NCBI GenBank assembly: GCA_025359905.1
Contig: JANYDF010000078.1
Coordinates: 1-64,000 of the forward strand
Source: Rhodospirillales bacterium
GTDB taxonomy: Bacteria > Pseudomonadota > Alphaproteobacteria > Acetobacterales > Acetobacteraceae
Direction of reading: 5' to 3'
Length of the DNA stretch: 64,000 nucleotides
Shown here: positions 34,279-42,470 of the stretch, in pieces
Layout of the letters: every line of letters begins with the position of its first letter
Numbering within the stretch: the stretch's first letter is position 1
Notes under the pieces: model-generated
The model's input: the letters and a program-made list of their open reading frames with translations, nothing else
The model's database searches: none
Told to the model about the DNA's origin: nothing
Program-made: the position numbers and the translations under genes

Positions 34279-35869
34279 TCGGTGCTTCTCTCGCAGCGTG
34301 CAGGCGGCGCCATAGGTGGGGCAATGCGGCGTAGGTGTCGCGGTAAAGCGGAAACAGCCGGTCGTAAACGTCCACCAGCGCCGGGTCTGGCAACAGCGGC
34401 GCTTCTAGCCGGGGCGCCACCCACACGGCGGCACAGTCCGCCATGTTGGCGAATAATCCGTGGCACACCGCCGCCATCATCGCCACGCCAGCCGCCCCCG
34501 CCTCGACCTGGCCAGACACTCGCACGGGGCGGTTCAACGCCGCCGCCAGCAACGCGCGGATCGCCGGTGAGCGGGCAGCACCGCCGGTGACGCGAATATC
34601 GGCCGGCGCGCCGCCGATTGCCGCGTAGCAATCGCGGGACGCGAAGCACAGCCCGTCGAACACGGCGCGGGCGAGGTCTTTCAGCCCGACGCTCTGGTCC
34701 AGCCCGATCAACGAGGCGCGGGCAAACGCATCGGTGAACGGCCCGCGCTCGCCAGCCGAGGAAATGAACGGATGGAACAACGCCGCCCCCGGCCGCCCGG
34801 CCAACGCAAGCTCGCCCAGCGCGCGCAAAATCTCACCACGCCCGGCCGTCCCGCCGGTCAACGCTGCCGCGTCCGCTATAATATCGGCCAGCCAGTCGAT
34901 GTTCAGCGTGGCCGCCATGTTGGTCTGCGCCTGGATCGTGTGGCCCGGCACCGGGAACGGCATGCAGTAGCCGGTGCCCGCCGGGCTGGGCGCGACATCG
35001 GCCACATTGGCGACCAGCTTGATATGCATCCCGGTGCTGCCGATCACCGACACCCCAGCATCGGCGCCCGCGCCGTACACCCCGGCATCGGCGCCCGCGC
35101 CGTACAGCCCGGCGCCGAGTGCGGTGCACAGCACATCGACGTAGCCGAGCGACACCGGCAGCCCGGCCGGCAGCCCAATCCGCGCCGCCACCGCCGCCGA
35201 CAGCGGATGCGATTGCAGCGTGCCGTCGACGATTTCCGGCAGCAGATGGCGGCGATGCGACAGGCCGAGTGCGGCGATCACATCCGGTTGATAGGTGCGA
35301 GTGCGGTAGTCGCCGAAGGTGAAATTGCCCTCGCACGGCGACGTGGCGCGCGTGCCGGTGAAGCGGAAATACAGGTAGTCCTTCGGATGAAACGAGGTCG
35401 CCGCCCGGTTCAGCATCTCAGGCCGGTAGCGATCCATCCACAGCAATTGGCCGCCCTGCTGGCAGGCCGATAGCCCGGTGCCGGTATGGGCAAACACCGC
35501 CTGCGCCGCGCCGCTGGCGTTCAACTCCTCGACGATCGCGGCCGCCCGCGCGTCGAGCCACAGCCAGCCGCCGCCAAGCGGCTCGCCGTCCGCGTCGATC
35601 ACCCATGTTCCGTCGCCCTGCCCGGTGATGCCGAGCGCCACCACTTCGGCATTGGGAAACCGCGCCGCCAGATCGGCACTCAGTGCGGCCAGCACGTCGG
35701 CGGCGTCGTCGAAGGTGCGGCGCATGTCCTGCTCCGCACCGCCGCCCGGCAGCGCAGTCCACACATTCGGCCGGCTGCTGGTGGCCAGGATCGCGCCATC
35801 GGCGCTGAACGCCACGGCCTTCACGACCGAGGTGCCCGAGTCGAGCGCGACAATAACCGGCGCGCTCAT
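34268..35869 (-). CDS. eryA: FGGY-family kinase, erythritol kinase-like (EryA)
   Basis: A 533-residue carbohydrate kinase. The ATG at 35869 (MSAPVIVAL) overlaps the preceding ATPase stop. FGGY features: phosphate-1 motif ALDSGTSVVKAVAF at the N-terminus, GITGQGDGTWVID, WLWLDARAA, CQQGGQLLWMD, KDYLYFRFTGTRATSPCEGNFTFG and GYVDVLCTALGAG. These follow the erythritol kinase subgroup as I remember it; xylulose or glycerol kinase signatures fit less well. A 27-bp tandem duplication adds nine residues (YGAGADAGV twice) in the loop after GAGLYG, close to the nucleotide site, and may affect activity. It would convert erythritol to its 4-phosphate for the GlpD/EryB-like enzyme downstream. Confidence 0.83.
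   Translation of the reverse strand: MSAPVIVALDSGTSVVKAVAFSADGAILATSSRPNVWTALPGGGAEQDMRRTFDDAADVLAALSADLAARFPNAEVVALGITGQGDGTWVIDADGEPLGGGWLWLDARAAAIVEELNASGAAQAVFAHTGTGLSACQQGGQLLWMDRYRPEMLNRAATSFHPKDYLYFRFTGTRATSPCEGNFTFGDYRTRTYQPDVIAALGLSHRRHLLPEIVDGTLQSHPLSAAVAARIGLPAGLPVSLGYVDVLCTALGAGLYGAGADAGVYGAGADAGVSVIGSTGMHIKLVANVADVAPSPAGTGYCMPFPVPGHTIQAQTNMAATLNIDWLADIIADAAALTGGTAGRGEILRALGELALAGRPGAALFHPFISSAGERGPFTDAFARASLIGLDQSVGLKDLARAVFDGLCFASRDCYAAIGGAPADIRVTGGAARSPAIRALLAAALNRPVRVSGQVEAGAAGVAMMAAVCHGLFANMADCAAVWVAPRLEAPLLPDPALVDVYDRLFPLYRDTYAALPHLWRRLHAAREAPNVV
35051..35104. repeat. 27-bp tandem duplication inside the EryA-like kinase gene
   Basis: Bases 35051-35077 and 35078-35104 are identical except one position (CACCCCAGCATC versus CACCCCGGCATC). 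The frame is kept and the peptide YGAGADAGV appears twice in succession. A further partial copy (CAGCCCGGCGCC) follows. Confidence 0.85.
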
Positions 35870-36957
35870 GCCGATGCGGTTCCGTGTGCCAAAGCGCGGC
35901 CGCTCGCCGCGTCGAATAAATGCGCGTGTTCGGCGCCGAAGCCGAGCGGCACCGTCTCGCCGACGCGCACCGGCACCCGTTGATGCGCCACCGCGACCAC
36001 AATGCGGCTGCCAAGCGCCAGCACCACGTGCGCTTGATCGCCAAGCCATTGATTGGAAATCACTTGCCCGCGCCACACCCCAGCGCCGAGGTGCAACCGG
36101 TGCGGGCGAATGCCGAGCACCACCTTGCTGCCAACGGCGGGCAACGCAACGCCGGGCAGCGCCAGCGCGTCCTCGGCTACGTCGTCAATATGCAGGCCGT
36201 GCGGTTCCACCGTGGCGGGCAGCGCATTCATCGGCGGCTCACCGAGGAAGGTGGCCACCAGCAGATTGGCCGGCCGGTCGCGCAGTTCGGACGGCGCGCC
36301 ATATTGCTGCAACACACCGGCTTCCATCACCGCAATGCGGTCGGCCATCGCGTTGGCCTCGGTTTGGTCGTGCGTCACCAGTACCGCGGTCAGCCCGCGC
36401 GCCTTCAACGCCGCCTTCACCCGGCCGCGCAGAATGGCGCGCAACTGCGGTTCCAACTGGCCCATCGGCTCATCAAGCAAATGCAAATCCGCATCGCGCG
36501 CCAAGGCCCGCGCCAGACTGGCGCGCTGCTGCTGACCGCCGGACAGCCCGGCAGGGCGGCCCTTCAGAATCGGCCCGATCTCCAGCATGTCGGCCATCTC
36601 ACGCACGCGCTTGGCCGCCTCGTTACGGTCCAGGCCGCGCGCGGTCAGGCCGAAGCCGATGTTTTCCTCGATGGTGAGCGGTGGGTATAGCGCATAACCT
36701 TCGAACGCCATTGCAACCCGGCGGCGATCCGGGGTGAGCGTTTCGATCCGCCGCCCGGCCAGCGTGATGCCGCCATCGGTCACGCTCTCGAAGCCTGCGA
36801 TCATCCGCAACGTCGACGTCTTGCCGCAACCGGACGAACCGAGCAGTGCGACGATTTCACCCTTGTCCATTCTGAGATCGAGGCTGCGCACCGCCTGCAC
36901 CGAACTGCCGTGGCGGCCGGGGTAGGTCTTGCTGAGGCTGGTCAATGCGAGCGTCAC
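35866..36957 (-). CDS. ABC importer ATP-binding protein, first of a pair (MalK-like)
   Basis: A 363-residue ATPase with a C-terminal MalK-like regulatory OB domain. The start is the GTG at 36957, overlapping the second ATPase's stop (GTGA). Walker A GSSGCGKTS, signature LSGGQQQRASLARAL, Walker B plus catalytic Glu LHLLDEP and switch LVTHDQTEAN are intact. The Q-loop reads MAFEGYALYPP, with Glu replacing the usual Gln, and the D-loop is MGQLEPQ rather than SNLDA. It probably heterodimerises with the neighbouring ATPase to drive the two permeases upstream, an organisation I recall for the rhizobial mpt polyol transporter. It could also serve the ATPase-less importer at 28.3-31.5 kb. Confidence 0.9.
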   Translation of the reverse strand: MTLALTSLSKTYPGRHGSSVQAVRSLDLRMDKGEIVALLGSSGCGKTSTLRMIAGFESVTDGGITLAGRRIETLTPDRRRVAMAFEGYALYPPLTIEENIGFGLTARGLDRNEAAKRVREMADMLEIGPILKGRPAGLSGGQQQRASLARALARDADLHLLDEPMGQLEPQLRAILRGRVKAALKARGLTAVLVTHDQTEANAMADRIAVMEAGVLQQYGAPSELRDRPANLLVATFLGEPPMNALPATVEPHGLHIDDVAEDALALPGVALPAVGSKVVLGIRPHRLHLGAGVWRGQVISNQWLGDQAHVVLALGSRIVVAVAHQRVPVRVGETVPLGFGAEHAHLFDAASGRALAHGTASA

Positions 36958-38057
36958 GCGGCGTGCTCCACCATTTGGGCCACGGCCGGGATACGCGCCC
37001 CGCTTTCGGCGTCGAACAACAAGGCGTGCGTGGTATCGGCCATCAGCCACACCGCGCTGCCCGGCGGTGGCACCGCGCCGAGCACGCTGGCCACCACTTC
37101 CTCACCAGTCGCGGCGCGCAGCAGCACGACAAGGCGTTCATGCAGCGGCGTGGTGGCGATCAGTTGCGCGCGGGCGGCGCCCGGTTGCTCGGATTGCGAT
37201 AGCGCGATGGCTTCCGGGCGGATGCCGAGCAGACAGGAGCGCCCGGCTGCGCCGCGTTCCACCGCCAAATTGATCTGCCAGCCCGCCGCCGAAACGGCCA
37301 CGCCCCTAGGCCCGGCGACCGGACGGCAGGGCAACAGGTTGATCGGCGGATCGCCGAACAGCCGGGCGACTTTCACGGAATTCGGCGCGTCGTAGATTTC
37401 CTCGGGCGGCGCCAGTTGCGCGATGTGGCCGTCGAGCAAAATCGCCACCCGATCAGCCAGACCCATCGCCTCGCGATAGTCCTGCGAGACATAAATCGTC
37501 GCGGCCCCGGCGGCGCGCAGCAGGCGCGGCAGTTCCAGCCGCATTTCATAACGCAGCTTGGCGTCCACGTTGCGCAGCGGGTCGTCCAGCAGCAGCACTT
37601 TCGGCTTGCCGACCAGTGCCCGGGCCAATGCCGTGCGTTGCTTCTGCCCGTTGGACAATTCTTTCGGCGAATGCCCCAGCACATGCGTAATACGCAGCAA
37701 CGCCGCGACCTCGTTGACCCGCGTCTCGATGTCCGCTGGCGTCACGTTGCGCGCTTGCAGCGGGCTGGCGATGTTTTCGCGCGCCGTCATGTGCGGATAG
37801 AGCGCGAAATTCTGAAACGCCATGCCGAGGCCGCGCGATTCCGGGCCCAATGTGGACACATCGCGCCCGGCGATCCGCACATTGGCGCGCGCCGCCGGTT
37901 CCAGCCCGGCGATGGCGCGCAGCAGCACCGTCTTGCCACAACCGGACGGCCCGAACAGCACCAGGGTTTCGCCCGGCGCCACCGTGAGGTCGATGCCCTT
38001 CAGCAGTTCGTTGCGGCCAAACGCGACGCGCAGGCCGTGGATATCGAGGCCGTTCAT
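36954..38057 (-). CDS. ABC importer ATP-binding protein, second of a pair, with degenerate catalytic residues
   Basis: A 367-residue MalK-like ATPase. The start ATG at 38057 overlaps the permease stop. Walker A GPSGCGKTV, Q-loop MAFQNFALYPHMT and signature LSNGQKQRTALARAL are present. The Walker B segment is LLLDDPLRN, with Asp in place of the catalytic Glu, and the switch reads YVSQDYREAM, with Gln in place of the His. Both changes are verified from codons near 37581 and 37482. Its partner has both residues, so the pair would form an asymmetric dimer with one impaired hydrolysis site. The C-terminal regulatory domain is present. Confidence 0.9.
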   Translation of the reverse strand: MNGLDIHGLRVAFGRNELLKGIDLTVAPGETLVLFGPSGCGKTVLLRAIAGLEPAARANVRIAGRDVSTLGPESRGLGMAFQNFALYPHMTARENIASPLQARNVTPADIETRVNEVAALLRITHVLGHSPKELSNGQKQRTALARALVGKPKVLLLDDPLRNVDAKLRYEMRLELPRLLRAAGAATIYVSQDYREAMGLADRVAILLDGHIAQLAPPEEIYDAPNSVKVARLFGDPPINLLPCRPVAGPRGVAVSAAGWQINLAVERGAAGRSCLLGIRPEAIALSQSEQPGAARAQLIATTPLHERLVVLLRAATGEEVVASVLGAVPPPGSAVWLMADTTHALLFDAESGARIPAVAQMVEHAA

Positions 38058-38923
38058 CCTTTGACCGCTCCGAGGCTGAGGCCTTCGACCAGCCAGCGTT
38101 GCGCATACAGCGCCAGCGCCAGCGTGGGCATGATCGACAGCACAATGGCCGCCGCGATCTGGCCGTATTGAATGCCGGAGGCAGTCACGAACGCCAGCGC
38201 GCCCACCGTCACCGGTTGCTTGTCGGCCGATGCCAGGATCAGCGCAAAGACGAAGTTGTTCCAGGCAAAGATGAACGCCAGCAACCCGGCCGCCGCAATG
38301 CCCGGCCCGGCCAGCGGGATGGCGATGCGGGTGAAGGCCCGCCACCAGCTATGGCCATCGACGCGATAGGCGTATTCCACGTCCGGGCTGGCGTCCTCGA
38401 AATAGCCGCGCACGATCCACAGGATCAGCGGCAGGCAGATCAACTGATACACCCAGATCAGCCCGGTATAGGTGTTGGCCAGCCCCAGATCCTTGAAATA
38501 CAATGACAGCGGCAGCAGCACCAGCAACGGCGGGGCGAAGCGGAACGACAGCAGGGTGAAGGCAATATCCTCGCCCAGCCGGAAGCGGAACCGTGCGAAG
38601 GCGTAGGCGGCCGGCACGCCGAGTACCAGCGAGACCAGCACCGAGACCGACGACAGCAGCACCGAGTTGAACAGGTTGTGCATGAACGGCAGGTCGAGCG
38701 ATCCTGCCGCCGTTTGCAAATGTCCCGAGATCAACGAGGTGTAATTGATCAGCGTCGGCGTGAACGCCAGGCTGGGCGGGATTGCCAGGATCGTCTCGTT
38801 GGTCTGAAACGACATCAAGAAGATCCAAAGGATCGGAAACAGGAAGAACACCAGCACGACCACCAAGGCGATAGCGCGCAGGATGCGCGGAATGGGGCTT
38901 CCGGTACCGTCAATGCGCGCCAT
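38054..38923 (-). CDS. Polyol/sugar ABC transporter permease (MalG-like)
   Basis: A 289-residue inner-membrane permease with six hydrophobic stretches. The N-terminal segment (ALVVVLVFFLFPILWIFLMSF) is the first helix. The cytoplasmic EAA-like coupling loop is seen in VEYAYRVDGHSWWRAFTRIAIPLAGPG near residue 200. It starts inside the end of the partner permease gene (14-base overlap) and ends in the start codon of the second ATPase, so the importer is translated as a coupled unit. Confidence 0.92.
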   Translation of the reverse strand: MARIDGTGSPIPRILRAIALVVVLVFFLFPILWIFLMSFQTNETILAIPPSLAFTPTLINYTSLISGHLQTAAGSLDLPFMHNLFNSVLLSSVSVLVSLVLGVPAAYAFARFRFRLGEDIAFTLLSFRFAPPLLVLLPLSLYFKDLGLANTYTGLIWVYQLICLPLILWIVRGYFEDASPDVEYAYRVDGHSWWRAFTRIAIPLAGPGIAAAGLLAFIFAWNNFVFALILASADKQPVTVGALAFVTASGIQYGQIAAAIVLSIMPTLALALYAQRWLVEGLSLGAVKG

Positions 38924-39833
38924 GGGTGCGCTCCCGCAGTTTCAGCCATTGTTTGATGAACACATTCGACAATGCGTAGGTGATCGCCCACAGGATCATC
39001 ATCAGCGCCGCCGAGCGGCCGACATTGGTGTATTGGAAAAAGTCGAGATAGGCGCTGACCTGGAATAGCAGCAGGCTGTCGCCCGGCCCGCCCTGCGTCA
39101 TGGCATACACGATGTCGAATTGCTGGATGCTGTCGAGCAGCCGGAACAGCGTGGCCGTCACCATGTACGGCATCAGCATCGGCAGCGTGATGCGGAAGAA
39201 TACGAAATGGGCCGGCACGCCATCGAGCTTCGCCGCCTCGAACGGCTGCGTCGGCAGGCTGCGCAATCCGGCCAGCAGCAGGATCATGATGAAAGGCGTG
39301 TAGACCCACACATCGACCAGTACCACGGTGAACATCGCCGAGGATGGCGCTGACGCCCATTTGAAGTCGGTCACGCCGAACAGCGAGATCACCCAGCTCA
39401 GCACGCCGAAGCCAGGGTTGGTCATCAACTTCCACATCAGCGCGGCGATGGCCGGCGCCGTCATCAGCGGCAGCAGCAGCGCCACCGAGGCGGCGTTGTT
39501 CACCTTGCTGCGTTCGCGCAGTAGCAGCGCGATGCCGAGGCCGAGCAGCAACTCCACGCCGACCGTGGAGACGGTGTACAGCATGGAGACGTAGACGGTG
39601 TGCCAGAAGTCCGCGTCGTTGAAGAAGTTCCAGTACTGATCGAACCAGATAAAGCCGCGCCGCTGCGGCATCGACAGCTTGTAGCGCTGCAAGCTGTAGT
39701 ACGCGGCGGTGACGAACGGCACCAGAATGCCGACGCAGACCAGCAGCGCCGGCAGGCTCAGCAGATACGGCAGCAGCCGGGCACTGCGAGGGCCGGAAAC
39801 AGCGGCCGGGGTTGAATGCGTGGTGTCGGACAT
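38910..39833 (-). CDS. Polyol/sugar ABC transporter permease (MalF-like)
   Basis: A 307-residue permease with six predicted helices. It has the coupling motif QPFEAAKLDGVPAHFVFFRITLPMLMP near residue 205 and DIVYAMTQGGPGDSL, the MalF-type conserved loop. It is preceded on the same strand, after a 138-base gap with a strong palindrome, by the solute-binding protein gene. It overlaps the MalG-like partner. It forms the transmembrane channel with that partner for a substrate likely to be a polyol, given the EryA- and EryB-like genes downstream. Confidence 0.92.
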   Translation of the reverse strand: MSDTTHSTPAAVSGPRSARLLPYLLSLPALLVCVGILVPFVTAAYYSLQRYKLSMPQRRGFIWFDQYWNFFNDADFWHTVYVSMLYTVSTVGVELLLGLGIALLLRERSKVNNAASVALLLPLMTAPAIAALMWKLMTNPGFGVLSWVISLFGVTDFKWASAPSSAMFTVVLVDVWVYTPFIMILLLAGLRSLPTQPFEAAKLDGVPAHFVFFRITLPMLMPYMVTATLFRLLDSIQQFDIVYAMTQGGPGDSLLLFQVSAYLDFFQYTNVGRSAALMMILWAITYALSNVFIKQWLKLRERTHGAH

Positions 39834-39905
39834 CGGGGTGCGGGTGGTCCTTACGGATGGGTCGAAGTGACGGCGCGCCCCTCACCCCCTTCGCTGCGCT
39901 CCGAA

Positions 39906-39930
39906 CCCTCTCCCGCACGGCGGGAGAGGG
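39906..39930. repeat. Strong palindromic intergenic element (REP-like)
   Basis: An 11-bp perfect stem CCCTCTCCCGC / GCGGGAGAGGG (39906-39916 with 39920-39930) with an ACG loop is embedded in sequence typical of dispersed proteobacterial palindromes (CTTCGCTGCGCTCCGAACCC before, TGGCGCGCAGCGCCGGG after). It lies between binding-protein and permease genes, 41 bases past the former's stop, and could stabilise the upstream message. No second copy was noticed in the window. Confidence 0.65.
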
Positions 39931-39971
39931 TGGCGCGCAGCGCCGGGTTGGGGTCGCGCCGCCGGTACGCG

Positions 39972-41404
39972 TTAGCCCAGGCCGTTTTCCTTGAGTTGCT
40001 TGTCCAAGCTGGCCGCCAGCTTGTCGATCCCCTCGTCGACCGGGATTTCCTTGGCGACCATGCGCTGCAACGCGGCAGCCCATTCGGTCGTCAGGTCGAA
40101 GAACATCGGCTGCGGCGTGAAGTAAATCTGAGCCTTCGGCGCCGTTGCGGTGTACTGGTCGAGGTAGCCGGGGTACTTGTTGATCTTCTCCTTGAATTCC
40201 GGGTCCTGCCAAACCTTGGTGCGGATCGGGTTGACAAGGTCCATCTTACGCGCGCCGAACATGCAATGATCGGTGCCGGTCGCCCACTGGATCAGATCCC
40301 AGGCGGCGTCCTTGTTCTTGGAGAAGCTGGACATGGCCAGCGACCACACCCACACGTTCGCTGTGGGCTCGGTCGCCTTCGGGTTGGCGGCAAAGGCGGC
40401 GTAGCCGAGGTTGCCGCGTTCCTTGTTGTCGCCACCGTTCATGAAGTAGCCGAGAATGTCGGCGTCGAAGATCATGCCCGACGCGCCGGCGCCGAGGTCG
40501 GTGCCAACCTGATACCAGGTGTAGGTCGCCCAGTTCTTCGGCCCGCTGTCCTGGATCATTTTCACCCAAAGCTTGGTGAATTCCTTGGCTTGCGGCGAGT
40601 TCATCGCGGCCTTCAGCTTGCCGCCTTCCTGGGTGAAGTCGGTGGCACCGTAGTTGGCGTAACCCGACAGGAAGCCCGGGTGGATGGTCGCCCACGAGCG
40701 GCTGCCACGCACGCCGATGCCGTATGCCCCACCGGAGTCTTTGGTAATCTTGGCGGCGACTTCCATCATGTCCGGCAGGTTCTTCGGCACTTGCACGCCG
40801 ATCTTGTCGAACATCTTGCGGTTATAGCTGATGTTGTTGGCTTCGAAGCCCAACGGCACGCACCACTGCTTCGCACCGGGGCCACCCAGCGCGTCGCCCG
40901 GCTTGCCGGACCATGCGGTGGACGAACGCAGACCGGGCAGCACGCCTTCCCAGTCGTAGTTCGGCGCGGCCTTGCCGCCCTTGATGTACTCGTTCAGGTC
41001 GACCAGCCAGCCCGCCGGGCCGTAGGTCCAGGTCATGTACGCGCCGGTCATGAAGGCGTCGTATTCGGTCGAGCCAGACGACAGCGCGGCCGTCACTTTG
41101 TCGAAATACACGTCTTCCGGGAACACGTCCCAGGTGACGTTCATGCCGGTCATCTTCTTGAAGTTCTCGATGTCGGCGATCATCGCATCGGCGTACGGAT
41201 GCTTGTTGAGCAGCAGCTTCAGCGAGGTGCCCTTGTGCGCCATCGCGTTGTAGTCGGCTGCCAGCGCCTGGGTGGACAGGGCGTTGATCAGCGTGTTCGC
41301 GGCGGCAGCGGAAATGCGAAGGCGGCAGTGCGCTTGAACAATTCGCGGCGGCCCACTTGGCCGGCAGCGAAGGCGCGAAACAGGTCGTTCGCCTTCTCAT
41401 ACAT
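39972..41404 (-). pseudogene. Solute-binding protein of the polyol ABC importer, frameshifted in its leader
   Basis: The mature protein (about 420 residues from the ATG at 41243) is an intact family 1 binding protein (NKHPYADAMIADIENFKKMTG, FPEDVYFDKVTAALSSG, VPLGFEANNISYNRKMFDKIGV, GIGVRGSRSWATIHPGF). The true start is the ATG at 41404, with GGGAGAG ten bases upstream. It encodes a Tat-like leader with GRRELFKRTAAFA in a different frame, which stops at 41288. The matching continuation ISAAAANTLINALSTQALA lies one frame over, so a single base is missing near 41311-41320. Translation from 41243 has no ribosome site and would give a protein without an export signal. The lesion is either a real frameshift or a base-call error. 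It stands directly behind the SorC regulator. Confidence 0.85.
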
Positions 41405-41439
41405 GGTTGTTGTCTCTCCCTATTGTGGTCCGCGCGGCA

Positions 41440-42405
41440 TCAGTTTCGAACGGCAAGCCGGCGCGCAGTCGGCTCGTCGGTGATCAGGCCGGTCAGCAGA
41501 TGGCTCCGCAGCACGGCGTTGATGGCGTCGATTTTGTCCGCACCACCAGCCACCGCGACCACGCCGCGCAACGACGGCAGCGGCAGGGCGATCAGGCGGT
41601 CATGCAGTATTGTGGAAGCAAGGCTGCCGTCAGCGGCGAAATAGCGGCCGAGCATTTCACCGGCCGCCCCGGCGGCGCGCAATTCGCGCACCTCGCCGGC
41701 GGCAATCATGCCCGCCATCGGCAGAAACGCGGCCTCGGCCACCGCGCCGATGCCCACCACCATCAGCGTGGCTTCAGCCGCCAGCGCCAGGGTTTCGGCA
41801 ACACCACGCTGGGCGCGCAAAACATCGGAATCGGCAGGTGAATTGGCGAACATCGGCACCGGCAGCAAATAGGCGTCAGCCCCGGTTTTTTCGGCCAGCC
41901 GGTTAATGACATCGAACGGCCCGGTGCTCAAGCGGCGCGGCAGGCCGCCGAGCAACGACACCAGCCGGGTTTGCGGCGCGGGCACGCGCGGCATTAAATC
42001 CACCGCGTTGGACAGCGTGCGGCCGTGGCCGACGCCCACCACGCGATGCGTGCCTTGCTCGAACGTCTCACGCAGGAACAACGCGGCGGCGGTGGCGGTG
42101 GCGCGCAGGTTCGGCGCGGGGTGATCAAGCGCCGGCACCACGCGGCACACGGACAGCCCGTATTGCGCCGTCAGCGCTTCTTCCAGCGCGATACAGCCGC
42201 CAATCGGGCCTTCGACAAACACACGCACCAGCCCGGCCTGGGTAGCGCGGGCGATCAGGCGGTGGGCTTTGGCGGGAGCAATGCCGAGCTTGGCGGCGAC
42301 GTCGGCCTGGGTCAGCGCACCGGCATAGTACAGCCACGCCGCACGAGTGGCGAGCTCGGTATCCTCCACTGCAAGCGAAACGGTATCGAGCGCCGCCGAC
42401 GCCAT
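41440..42405 (-). CDS. SorC/EryD-family sugar-binding transcriptional regulator
   Basis: A 321-residue regulator of the SorC/DeoR sugar-binding class. The N-terminal helix-turn-helix covers about residues 20-62 (YYAGALTQADVAAKLGIAP and AKAHRLIARATQAGLV). The rest is the phosphosugar-binding domain (GVGHGRTLSNAVDLMP, VSLLGGL, MVVGIGAVAEAAFLPMAGMIAAGEV). Members such as EryD and SorC respond to a phosphorylated or free polyol. It is followed after 35 bases by the importer operon and presumably controls it. A near-perfect 13-bp-arm palindrome covers its own start region, indicating autoregulation. Confidence 0.9.
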   Translation of the reverse strand: MASAALDTVSLAVEDTELATRAAWLYYAGALTQADVAAKLGIAPAKAHRLIARATQAGLVRVFVEGPIGGCIALEEALTAQYGLSVCRVVPALDHPAPNLRATATAAALFLRETFEQGTHRVVGVGHGRTLSNAVDLMPRVPAPQTRLVSLLGGLPRRLSTGPFDVINRLAEKTGADAYLLPVPMFANSPADSDVLRAQRGVAETLALAAEATLMVVGIGAVAEAAFLPMAGMIAAGEVRELRAAGAAGEMLGRYFAADGSLASTILHDRLIALPLPSLRGVVAVAGGADKIDAINAVLRSHLLTGLITDEPTARRLAVRN

Positions 42406-42438
42406 GAAATTTTTTCCTTGGACGAGGAAAATTTTTCA
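42405..42438. promoter_or_regulatory. AT-rich near-palindrome at the SorC-type gene start, probable operator
   Basis: TGAAATTTTTTCC (42405-42417) and GGAAAATTTTTCA (42426-42438) match as inverted arms at 11 of 13 positions around an 8-base spacer. It touches the start codon at 42405. Such a site would let the SorC-type protein block its own and the importer's expression. Confidence 0.55.
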
Positions 42439-42470
42439 CAGCGCGGCCGCGCTGTCAAGCGTTTCGCGCG

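Noticed and set aside
39816-41483. Long open frame of 555 codons on the plus strand across the binding-protein gene
   Set aside because: It is antisense to a clear binding protein, rich in His/Arg/Gly typical of reverse frames of GC-rich genes, and has no family features.
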